In this document: positions 44,937 to 54,536 of the stretch, in pieces
Layout of the letters: each line of letters begins with the position of its first letter
How positions within the stretch are numbered: the first letter of the stretch is position 1
DNA from: Chondrus crispus
Taxonomy: Eukaryota; Rhodophyta; Florideophyceae; Gigartinales; Gigartinaceae
Assembly (NCBI RefSeq): GCF_000350225.1
Contig: NW_005178881.1
Location: 161,409 to 225,408 of the forward strand
Reading direction: 5' to 3'
DNA length: 64,000 nucleotides
Program-made: the position numbers and the translations under genes
The notes under the pieces: model-generated
Databases searched by the model: none
What the model was told of the DNA's origin: nothing
The model's input: only the letters and a program-made list of their open reading frames with translations

Positions 44937-47200
44937 TACAGCGGATCCACCACCGATAACTTCGACCGCAAGTTCATGCTGTTTACCGAACTTTGCGACC
45001 AAGCCGACATACCCGAAACCGGCTAACGTCGGGCCTTCTCCATCATGCTGACAGGAGCTGCTCGTCAGTTTTACTTCGGCGCTCTCAAGCAGCGCAACCT
45101 GGACCTCAAGGATCTCTCCATCGCGATCAAGTCGCGCTTTCAGACGCCCGAGCGAACCCGCGCACTCCTTCGCGAATGGGACGCGCTCTCACTAAACAGC
45201 ATAGTTTTGGCAAATCCGACGGCGTCAAGCTCTACCTGCCTAGAGATGCTGATAGGCAAACTTTCGGATATTCAAACGTCGCTACCGCACGAGTGCCGAA
45301 ACGACACGATCCTTCGTAACAAGCTTCTCAACGCTGTTCGCGACGCGGAGTCCTGCCGCCTAGCTTACCACAAGCCTGCAGATAATGTCCAAGGCATGAT
45401 CTCGGACCTACATGCCTCACTCGCCACTGCCGCTCGTACACCGCTACAACCAGTACAACCGTCGGCTCACTACGTTGACAGGCGATACTTTCGCAATGGC
45501 CAACACAGTACTTCCCGCGACGGCACCCCGAAGGGAAGCGGCTCAGGTCAGACGAAAAAATGTGTCGTGTGCAACCGCCCCGGCTGTTGGTCTACCAACC
45601 ATCCCACGAAGGAGCGACTGCAAGCATTCCGGGGCAACAAAGTCCTACAGCAATTCGTCGCGTCCATCGCCGACGACGAATCGGATGCCGATGAACAAGA
45701 CCTGGCAGACGCCCTAGAGAACGTGACCGCCCACATAATTGAAATCAACGGCGACGCCAACGACACTCCAACTGACGAAAACGTGTCATTTTCGCACATT
45801 GCGAATACCGAAGACACGGACTACCGCACATCATTCGCTGCACATCTGCAGAATTTCACCGTGAGTCATGCTCTGACGGCAAAGGTGCCCAAACCGCGCT
45901 ACGGAGGCGCTTTCAAAGGCGTCATGGTCGACACTGGGTGCGCGCGCGGAAGCAGTGGAGGTCAGGCTCAATACTTGGCCTACTGCGAACACACAGGCCG
46001 TAACCCAAATATCGATCCAACTCGCGCTGCGCGATGCCACTTCAGAATCGGGTCGGAAACATCGCAAGGTACCGCACAAATGGCATTTCCAGTCGGTGAT
46101 CTCTGGCTGTCATTCGATAATCACGTCGTTTCAGCAGACGTTCCTATCCTGCTTTCGATTGACGACATGGATCGTTTAGGCCTGTACCTCAACAACCTAG
46201 ACGACAGGCTGATTCACCCAGCATCCGGCCAACACGCGGTAGTCGTCCGCGTAAATGGGCACCCGTTTGTTCTCTGGGACCCACACGTGTCGTGTATGCT
46301 CACTGATGTCGAACTACGACGTCTCCATCGACGATTTGGACACCCGTTCACCGACAAGCTGATGAAGCTCCTCGAGAAGTCTGATATCAATACCATCGAC
46401 ACAGACACCCGATGCGCACTTTCGAAGATCGAACGCTCATGCAGCCCCTGACAGACCTATGCCCAGAAGCCCCGCCGGTTCAAATTCACCCTCAGGGATG
46501 ACAAAGATTTCAATCACACTGTGTACACCGACGTATTCTACATTGAAAACAAGCCAATACTTCATGTCGTCGATGAAGCCACTCACTTCCAATCAGCCCG
46601 CTGGCTACCATCTATGTCTGCCGAGACGCTATGGAACGCCCTTCGCACGTGCTGGATCGACGTGTATCTAGGCTCGCCTGATGTGATAGCACATGCCGCT
46701 GGCAAGAACTTCATGGCCTCCGCCTTCCAGGCCAACGCCGACATGCTCCACATCCGGACAAAGTCCATCCCCGTCTAGTCCGCGAACTCAATGACAATAG
46801 TCGAGTGGTACCACTCGCCACTCCGGCGATCATTCAATATCATTCGCCAAGAGGTTCCAGACCTAGACCAGCATGCAGCTCTGCAAATGGCCGTCAAAGC
46901 CGTCAGCGACTCTGTCTGCCCGAACGGCCTCCTGCCGACTCTGCTCGTCTTTGGCGCCCTGCCCCGTCTCGGTATACCGACTGACAAGCCGACTCCGTCA
47001 ACGTACAACGCGCAATTGCACTGCGCAAAGCAACGACAGCCATGTCCCGACACTTTGCCTCCCGACAAGTCCGGGACGCGAGGAGGGCAAGAGACGGGCC
47101 CATAGTCACCGTCATCCACAACACTCCCATCGGTGCGCACGTACTTGTGTATCGCCCATACAAGGACAAATGGGAGGGTCCACACTCGCTACTAGACGTC
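44937..47200 (+). pseudogene. pol: copia element 2 gag (second part), protease and integrase
   Basis: Gag continues YSGSTTDNFDRKFMLF with TAA at 45024-45026, then an open frame to 46451: zinc knuckle CVVCNRPGCWSTNHP (near 45560), protease GVMVDTGCARGS (near 45920) and the pre-integrase block LRRLHRRFGHP (near 46318). TGA at 46449-46451 replaces a zinc-binding Cys. Integrase continues VYTDVFYIENKPILHVVDEATHF (near 46520) with TAG near 46776 and a frameshift near 47100. It processes the polyprotein and inserts element cDNA. Confidence 0.85.
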
Positions 47201-49011
47201 TGCGGTGAGGACGTCACGGTCCTGCTGCCGTCGGGGCCGACCAAGTTTCGCAGTACTGTGGTGAAACCATTTCTTACTGCACAGAACGCGCAGGAACAAA
47301 ACCCGACACCGTTGGATATTCCAAGGATGGATACTTCAGCAAACAGTACAGCTGTCCAGGATACTCACGTCTACACCGACCAAATCGAAACACCAGACGC
47401 CGCCCTCATGTTCACGCACCATGCGCAGCAGCAATCTCCAGACAACACTCGCTTCGCAAAGTCGCGCACCGTGAAATTCAACGGCCTCGTCGAACGCGGC
47501 GTATTAAATCTCGTACCCGCCTCCGACGCGGAGGGCCACCGCATCTACGGAGCACGCTTCTGCGACCAAGTCAAGAACGAAGGCAAGCCAACCGCGTACG
47601 AAAAATCTCGTCTCGTCGTGCAAGCATGCAACGACAAGAATCACGGCCTCCCGACCCACGCACCCACTGTGCAGCGCCCCTCTCAGCGCCTGCTGCTGGC
47701 ACTCTGTTCCATGGACTCAGACCTGTAGTTCTTCACCCGAGATATCTCCCAGGCCTACGTACAATCAGAGACTCGAACCCAACGCGCGATCTTCGTGCGA
47801 TCACCCTCAATCCTCGACCTCCCCCTGGCACGCTCCTACGCGTCGATCGTCCGCTCTACGGCATCCCGGAAGCCGGAATCCATTGGTGTCGCACCTATCA
47901 CGCGCATCACCGCGATAGGCTGCACCTCACCGCGTCACTTCATGACCCATGCTTCCTGTATACCCCATGTGGTATTTCTGGGGATCACCAGTCCGCCAAA
48001 GTAGCCCGAGGGTTTACCTGCCTACAAACTGACGACACAGAAATCGCCGGATACCCCGCCTACGTAAAGCTCGAAGCCTCCTCATCTACACATTTTGATG
48101 GAAATAAACCGCAAATGTTGAGAGAAGGCCGCACAGTTTCCTTCAACGGCGCCGAAATAAGCTTGCGCGACGGCATTTACACGCTTGCGCGACCTGACCA
48201 CCTACAGAAGCTGGAAAGTGTCACCGAAGATACTGTGGACAAGTCCGAATTCGTCGCCCAACGCGGACGCGGCGCTTACGTCGCGGCAGTGTGCCGCCCC
48301 GACATAACGTTCGCATTCGCGTACTGCTTCCAGCTCGTCAACCCTGATACAAACGCAGCCAAGTCGTTGAACAAGGCGATCCTTCGTGCCAAGCAAGAAG
48401 TTCACTTCGGCTTGACGTTCGTCAAGATTGACATTCCTTCGGGAAGATTGGCCGTCTTCGCAGACGCAAGCTTCGCTGGAAATCCGGACCTGACATCCCA
48501 ACTGGGATACGTGATCTCGATAATGGACGACGAAGGAAACGCCAACGTCGTACACTACACCAGCATGAAGTCCAAATGGGTTACCCGAAGCGTGCTCGTT
48601 GCAGAACTCTTCGCGGCCGTGCACGCCTTCGATTACGCGAGCACCTTGCGCACGGTGTTGAACAAGATGTTCGGTAGGACCATCGCTCTGGTCCTGTACA
48701 CCGACTCCAAGTCGCTGTACGACAGCCTCGTCGGAATGAACGCCACTACGGAGAAACGGCTGCTGATCGACCTGTGCATGCTGCGTCAATCATACGAACT
48801 ACGAGGGCTGAGGGAAGTCCTGTGGATACCGTCTGCCGAAAACCCGGCCGACGCTATGACGAAGGAAAACGCGTCTGGCGCGCTGATGTCGCTCATGCTA
48901 ACGAACCGCATTCGGCTCTCGCCCAAGTCTTGGGTGGAACGCCCGGTGTTCAAGCTCGCGTCCAGCAAGACCGACCCCACGGCAGACTGCGCCGATCACA
49001 GAGAGCCCTGA
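47042..49011 (+). pseudogene. pol: copia element 2 reverse transcriptase / RNase H
   Basis: 47042-47728 holds the integrase C-terminus (GAHVLVYRPYKDKWEGPHSLL) and the RT start, ending in TAG (47726-47728) where FFTRDISQAYVQSET follows in frame. After a frameshift, LYGIPEAGIHWCRTY (near 47850) and the catalytic region FTCLQTDDTEIAG (near 48020) appear. This is the QTDD variant known in fungal-type copia elements, not YVDD. RNase H has LAVFADASFAGN (near 48460), an ELFAAVHA block and a terminal NPADAMTK (near 48845). Confidence 0.87.
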
Positions 49012-49012
49012 G

Positions 49013-49268
49013 TGTCGGCTCAACCACCAGTGTGAGACTGTCTGTTCAATCATTGCTGAGCGATACAGCGACAGCGCTGACAGTAGCGCGGTAGTCCGCC
49101 CTCCAGGGCCCGTCGGCGCCAAGTAGCGGTAGTATAAGGCAGCACCCTGAGAACCTGCTCTCGAGAGAAAAAGAGAATCTTTAAGCACAAAACAGATAGA
49201 GTAAAGAAACGTATCAAAAGACGCATTAGTCCGGGGCGGAGCCCAATCTGGATACCGGTCATTCGACA
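49013..49268 (+). repeat. Right LTR of copia element 2 (256 bp)
   Basis: TGTCGGCTCAACCACC ... GTCATTCGACA, followed by GCATC. It is highly similar to the split left LTR and shows the empty AGCAC site. Confidence 0.93.
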
Positions 49269-49397
49269 GCATCACTCGGAATTTCCGGTACAGGTGTGAA
49301 GCATGGTATGACAACGCATTGCCTAAGGGGTACTGTAACAACTCTTTTGATAGAGTCTGGCCATTCGGACTCTTCCATTGCCATGTGTACAGGGTAA
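49269..49397 (+). pseudogene. Tyrosine recombinase, segment 3 (HxLR box)
   Basis: After the copia insertion the frame reads ...GVKHGMTTHCLRGTVTTLLIESGH then SSIAMCTG. His (49317-49319) and Arg (49326-49328) of HCLR fit box II. The next TGH motif is split by the 49398 element. Confidence 0.62.
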
Positions 49398-50215
49398 CCG
49401 TTCGGCACCTAATTCGGTTTTTGAACATAATCCGGTTTCTATACTTTTCATAATCTGAACGGGGGTAGTACCTCCTCCCCTTCAGTTCGCGGGAACCATA
49501 GTAACATAAGCTCCCTCAAACCAAAACAGAAGCACCATAACATCCGAAAAAGGCGCCATTCTACAGATTGGCCCCGTACTGTTGCTCTACTGCGATATGA
49601 AACCTGAGCGACCATTATATGCGGCAGAAATCGTTCATCAGTCCGGCGGAGTGGGGCACGATCTCTCTGCAAAGCAACTTTCCATGGAACCTAACACCGA
49701 TATACAGCAAGCGCTATTTGAGCACATCAGTGATGGGGCTGAGCGTCGTCAAGCGAGAAGATCTGGTGCTCATGCAGATGATAGCGTGACCTGCAGTCGT
49801 GCAGAACTGCGTCACCTACTTGCAGTTCGTCCGGAGCGGATGATTGTCTGGTCTCGTCTGCATGAGACTCGTGCATCTCGTCGCCATGTCGCTCGGCAGC
49901 GAGCAGTGCGCGCCGTGAATACGGGTCAGTGAGTTGATTACGCATGAGCCACGGCGACTGAAATATGATATGACTTTTCGCCGAATTATGCACTTCTCGG
50001 CAAATGAGCTTGAAATGGAGTGCTCTTTCTGTCAATTTTCCTATCCCTTCCAAGCAATAAAAAACCTCTGCAATGGCATGTGTCAATAAAAGCGTCTCTT
50101 GCGATTTCTTTGGTGCTTTGTTTGAAGGCAATCGATGGATTTATCGATATTTTATCAATAAAAATACATTTCGCAGGAAGAAGGTAACGGAAAAACCGAA
50201 TAAGGTGCCGTACGG
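49398..50215. mobile_element. 818-bp inverted-repeat (MITE-like) element
   Basis: Terminal inverted repeats of about 25 bp: left CCGTTCGGCACCTAATTCGG (49398 on), right 50191-50215, its reverse complement with two mismatches. It is flanked by TAA (49395-49397) and TTA (50216-50218), consistent with a 3-bp TWA target as used by PIF/Harbinger elements. Internal frames are short and unrecognised, so it is probably non-autonomous. It interrupts the recombinase between TG and HR. Confidence 0.72.
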
Positions 50216-50537
50216 TTACCGTGACCCTCGCTCCCTGACGGATTACCAAAATCTGCAGGGCCGGGAGGGAGACAAACAGCAAGAGGATATTTTAGGTTTA
50301 GGCGATAAAGTATTAAAACGAGATGAGATTGAAGGAACGGGTGGGGATGGGGACAAGGTCCGGGAAGATGCTGCAGATGGCTTGAGCGATCAGTGTGCAA
50401 AGGCAAGGAAGGTAGCGACATCTAACCGGCAGGGGGCATTTAAAGATGAGGGCATTGAGAATGCCCTCATCCGAAGGGGGAGGCATCAAATGGGTCGGAC
50501 TTTGTTGGTGGGAATGGAGAGGGTGAAGATAGATTGA
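50216..50537 (+). pseudogene. Tyrosine recombinase, segment 4 (catalytic Tyr and tail)
   Basis: It reads RDPRSLTDYQNLQGREGDKQQEDIL. The Tyr (TAC 50244-50246) sits at the nucleophile position after TGHR. The hydrophilic tail ends TGA at 50535-50537. A 12-bp-arm hairpin (50445-50471) lies in the tail. Confidence 0.62.
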
Positions 50538-51847
50538 GCGGCTCAGCCAGGCTTCTGACGGGTATCAAAAACATCTCAGGAGGCCAATTCACTATTAATG
50601 TGAATCATAATTATCGCTAGGGAAAAAATAAAAAAGGTTTCCTTTTGACACTGTTGGTCTTTCATGTGGTCTGATATTGTATTACCGTCTTGTGCGCCAG
50701 GCGATATCGTATATCTGCGTCTTGTGGCGGATGCGATATCGCTTATCACGGTCTTGTGCTAGATACAGGCAGAGCAGGGCATAATAATGGGCTCTGCTCT
50801 GCCTCATATCTGCACTCGCTTCCTTTACTTCATCGCACATTGCAGCATTCATGCTCCTCGGCTTCAGATATTTCAATCAATTCCATGTTCCCGGTTGATA
50901 AGCTCTAACATTAGGGATATGAGGCCAGCTTTTTTTTTGCAAAAATATATACATTAAATCGAAACTTTATAAAGTTAGTTTGGACACCATTTCTTTAACG
51001 TATATGCCCTCGGCAATAACATATTGCAAAACATTGGGATGGCGGCTGTCAGTACACAGAGAGACTAAGAATCAAATGAAGTTTCAATGATCAATTGGCT
51101 TTTTAAACAGGCGTTTTGGTTTCGAAGATATCAACGTAAACGTTTTGAGGTTGGTCAAAAAGGCTTCTTTTTCAGGCATTCTAAAATGGCTGGAAAAGAC
51201 GTGCAGATCTCACCGACCTCCACCCTTCCGCAACGCAGAAGTCAACTGCGGTGGCGTGAGTATCTTTTTCCATCTTGTTGAGCTAGCACAAGTCGAGAAA
51301 AAATAAGTTGAAAAGTGACCTCATATGAGGTCATTTGTCGTCTGGACACTAGTTACCTGGGTCTGCAGTACTCTCACTGCTCTACTGTAGGCAAGCATCA
51401 GTTCAATACTTGGAACTCTGCAGCTGCAGCTGCTAAAATGAGTCAAGAAAAAAGTTGGCCTTTAATATCGAACTCAACCTGCACATGTGCTTCCATTCTT
51501 CTTCCGAAACGTGCACAACACCACAGAGGATTTTCAAGACATGAGAAAATGCCATTGCCATCACGACAAGCTGCAACGCTGTTGCAAGAACCTCTTCACA
51601 ATCACAACCAAGAGTCGCAGAAACGTTGTTCACCTTCAATGCTGAAACGTCTTTCAGTTTAAAGGGGGGCCAGTTCGTTCAACCTGTTTTTTCTCCGCAA
51701 ACATGTCCACAACCATCGCATTTATTTGCACGTCACAGCGAAACTTGTGCTAAAGCACTCAAATGTATGTGTCTGCCATGACAGAAGCGAGGTTTCCCAG
51801 ATCTACTCCACACCAAACAACAAATAATCAAAGCCTGTCTTGCTATG
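50538..51847. other. Intergenic between TE block and gene island
   Basis: A/T-rich, with no supported gene. A diverged short repeat (GATATCGTATATCTGCGTCTTGTG-like, three times) lies at 50670-50765. A plus-strand frame at 51315-51662 is unrecognised. Confidence 0.5.
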
Positions 51848-52864
51848 TTAGGAATGATGCTCACCGGCATGATGCACTTTTGACGAGCTATCCCCGGCAT
51901 GGTGCTCGTGCGAGTCGTGGTGGTCGTCTTTGTGGTAGTGATCATCGTGGTGATGATCATCTTTGTGATGATCATCGTGATGACGGTCGTTATGGTGGTC
52001 ATCATGGGTTTGGCTGTCATAATGGTCACCATGATGATGGTCATCATGGTGATGGTCATCGTGGTGATGGTCATCGTGGTGGGCATCATCGTGGTGATCT
52101 TCGTGGTGGTGGTCATCGTGGTGGGCATCATCGTGGTGATCTTCGTGGTGGTGGTCATCGTGGTAGTGGTCATCATGGTGATAGTCGTCATGGTGGTAGT
52201 CATCATGGTGGTGGTCATCATGGTGGTGGTCATCATGGTGATAGTTGTCATGGTCATGGTCGTAGTGCTCGTGGTCAACCTCATCATGGTCATGATAATA
52301 ATCTTTTGCGCGGTGCGGGCCTTCGCCATGATGCTTGTGGTGTTTATGATGCGCATGGTGGCGGTGATGCCCATGGCTACTATGCCCATGCCCATGCCCA
52401 TGATGTCCATGGTGATGGTCATCATAATGGTCGTCATCCAAGTGGTCGTGGTCATCATCATCCCAGTCGTCGTCATCATAGTCATAGTCATCATCATCGT
52501 CATCCTCCTCTTCGACATGCGTATGTCCATGTTCGTCTTTCCACGTCTTATGCTTGTGGTGGTGCGGGCCGTGGTGATGACTTCCGTGGTGGTGGTGCCC
52601 GTGGTGGGGCTTGTGGCGATGGTCGCCCACCTCCCGGTGCAGGCTCAGCGGGCCGCTGTGGCCCAGCGGCTTCTCCTCGACCAGGAAGACGCTCAGCGCG
52701 TAGATGCCAAACGCCAGGAGCAGCAGGGCGACGGAACCGACGATTAGCGCGTTGCGCGTGTCCGGGTGCATGTGCCGGCGCTGCTTGTCGCCCTTGTAGT
52801 TTGGCAGCGACTGACCCGGCGAGGAGAACTTCATTGTTCGGTGACGCACGGCGGAGGCCATCAT
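51848..52864 (-). CDS. His/Asp-rich single-pass membrane protein
   Basis: 338 residues from ATG ATG at 52859-52864. The frame stays open 47 codons further upstream, but that part is a Pro/Leu stretch from a pyrimidine-rich leader, so the MMASAVRH start is preferred. Residues 1-38 are short and basic (KGDKQRRH). Residues about 39-62 form one hydrophobic helix (ALIVGSVALLLLAFGIYALS). The remaining 270 residues are His/Asp repeats (HHDDHHHDD) with an Asp-only block near residue 130. With few positive charges after the helix, the His/Asp part is probably lumenal or extracellular (type II). Such repeats bind zinc, nickel or copper, so metal storage or buffering is plausible but not shown. No family is recognised. 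It ends TAA at 51848 and is divergent from PDI. Confidence 0.8.
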   Translation of the reverse strand: MMASAVRHRTMKFSSPGQSLPNYKGDKQRRHMHPDTRNALIVGSVALLLLAFGIYALSVFLVEEKPLGHSGPLSLHREVGDHRHKPHHGHHHHGSHHHGPHHHKHKTWKDEHGHTHVEEEDDDDDDYDYDDDDWDDDDHDHLDDDHYDDHHHGHHGHGHGHSSHGHHRHHAHHKHHKHHGEGPHRAKDYYHDHDEVDHEHYDHDHDNYHHDDHHHDDHHHDDYHHDDYHHDDHYHDDHHHEDHHDDAHHDDHHHEDHHDDAHHDDHHHDDHHHDDHHHGDHYDSQTHDDHHNDRHHDDHHKDDHHHDDHYHKDDHHDSHEHHAGDSSSKVHHAGEHHS

Positions 52865-54536
52865 GGCGGGGGGGAGGGAAGGGGGAGGGGGTCGTGGGAG
52901 GATGGGATAGCGGAGCAGGGAGTGGGTGAAGGGTGTGGGGGTTCGTTTCGCGCGGTTGAGGTGGGCAGGTTGGGTGAGCGTGGGGCAAAGGGGCAGGCTG
53001 AGCAAAGCGGTGGTGGGGAAGTGCAGGCGTTAGGAGTTAGATGAGGAGCAGCGGGCGTGGGTAATAAAGCGACTGGGATTGAGCAGCGGGCCCGTGCGAA
53101 GGGGCGGGCGAAAGGTTTGGCGCGGGCGGGGAGGGGAGGGATTACAAGGCTGGGGAAGCGGAGGTGAGGCGTGACGCGGAGCGGAACAGACGTGTAAATG
53201 CACGGCAGGAATTTTGAGAGGAGAGGGGATGCAGACAGGACAGGGTTTGCATTGCTGTGCGCTGCCGGAATTTGGCCAGGCTCGCTGAAAGGGTAAGAGC
53301 GCGGCCTGGGAAGGAGAGACAAAAGGGGGTGGTACAAGGTGGTACAGTAGGGCCGTTTTGAGGCTTGGTTAGGGGCGCCGCACCATATTACGGTGGTGTA
53401 CGTGGTGTGGGGGTCTGGGAAGAGGTGTTGTTAAAAGCAGTGCTTTCGTTTTCATCTCCGGCTCCGACTTGTCTCAAATGCCGCGACGGGCACGCCCATG
53501 GCCAACGGACTCCCTTCCTTGTTCAGCTCAGAAAAAGATCAGCCATGATCTTTTTCTGTGCTGTACCCAAAGGTTACTGTTAAACGTCGTTGATGCGGAC
53601 ATGCTGTTTAAGGGGTGCTCCAAAAACACGGTCTGACTTGTGTCCTGTTATTGGCGACACGATCCAATACGTGTACAGCACGTACACGGCTGTATCCGCA
53701 CCATGGAAACCGTGACCATGCGTGCCGGCGACCTCAACAACAAACCTGGATGCAGAGACACGTGTACACCTGTACTGGTGGAACGGCGTCACATTCACCG
53801 GAAGATCCAACGATGAAGAGCGTGACAAAAACCTAAATTTCTCGAAATCTGTTCGGTATTGAACGCGCTCTTCGATTCTAGACGGGATTGAATGAAAAGC
53901 AACCAATAAGGAAGCTCTAAGGGCCCTATGTTGATTGCGACAACCTCACCGGCAGTCAACATCTCATCGTTGACTGAGCCGGTCGCGTGACGAGCGGATC
54001 ACGCGGGCCTCTTCCAGGCGCGCGGGGGCGGCATGCGGCCCGCAGCGCAACGGGTAGCGATGTGACGGACGGCGACGCAACAAATTCCGGCCGATATCTC
54101 GTCGCTTATCACAGTCCGCCGGACACCCTTCCCGAAGAATCCCTCTCATTCGCCTCACTGTATGTCGCGCTAAGCACTGTAGGCAGCCCATAAATTATAT
54201 CCGCAAAACTCCTCTCCCGCCTGGCAACGGGCATGGCCAGTTTGCCACGCCCAATGAAAATACCGTCCGCATGTGTTGATTGACGGCACACCTGTGTCGT
54301 GATCCAATTACGTCGCGCGAAACTACCACTTGCTCGTTGATCCCCAACCTCGCAAATCCTCGCTGGACACCCCCCCCCCTTCCATCGCCTCCGCAAACAA
54401 ACGCAATCGCCCAATCCCGCGCCCGATCCACTCGCTCTATATATTCATCAACCTCACCGACGCCATCGGCCTGACATTGCTTTCCCCCTCCCAGATTCCC
54501 CTTTCTCCCCCCCTACTCATCCCTCCGCGATCCATC
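52865..54536. promoter_or_regulatory. Divergent intergenic region, His-rich gene / PDI
   Basis: About 1.67 kb. Each start codon is preceded by a pyrimidine-rich tract in its own sense (52865-52960 for the minus gene, 54477-54532 for PDI). A hairpin with 13-bp arms lies at 53529-53558. No gene seen inside. Confidence 0.55.
54438..54444 (+). promoter_or_regulatory. TATA-like box of PDI gene
   Basis: TATATAT lies 93 bp before the chosen ATG. It supports a short leader and the 54537 start over the upstream in-frame ATG at 54330, which lies before the box. Confidence 0.55.

Larger units (their letters stand above)
42829..49268 (+). mobile_element. Ty1/copia element 2, with two nested solo LTRs
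   Basis: LTRs 42829-43734 (interrupted) and 49013-49268 flank gag-PR-IN-RT-RH in copia order on the plus strand. The exact 5-bp duplication GCATC is at 42824-42828 and 49269-49273. Solo LTRs inserted later at 43005 (in the left LTR) and 44362 (in gag). Stops and one or more frameshifts make it inactive. Confidence 0.92.

Noticed and set aside
51763-52929. Long plus-strand frames opposite the His-rich gene
   Set aside because: They are mirror translations of its CAT/GAT repeats (poly Met-Val-Ile or Gly-His) with no independent coding evidence.
54330-54536. N-terminal extension of PDI from ATG 54330
   Set aside because: It lies upstream of a TATA-like box, is low-complexity Pro/Ser, and would bury the signal peptide that starts at 54537.
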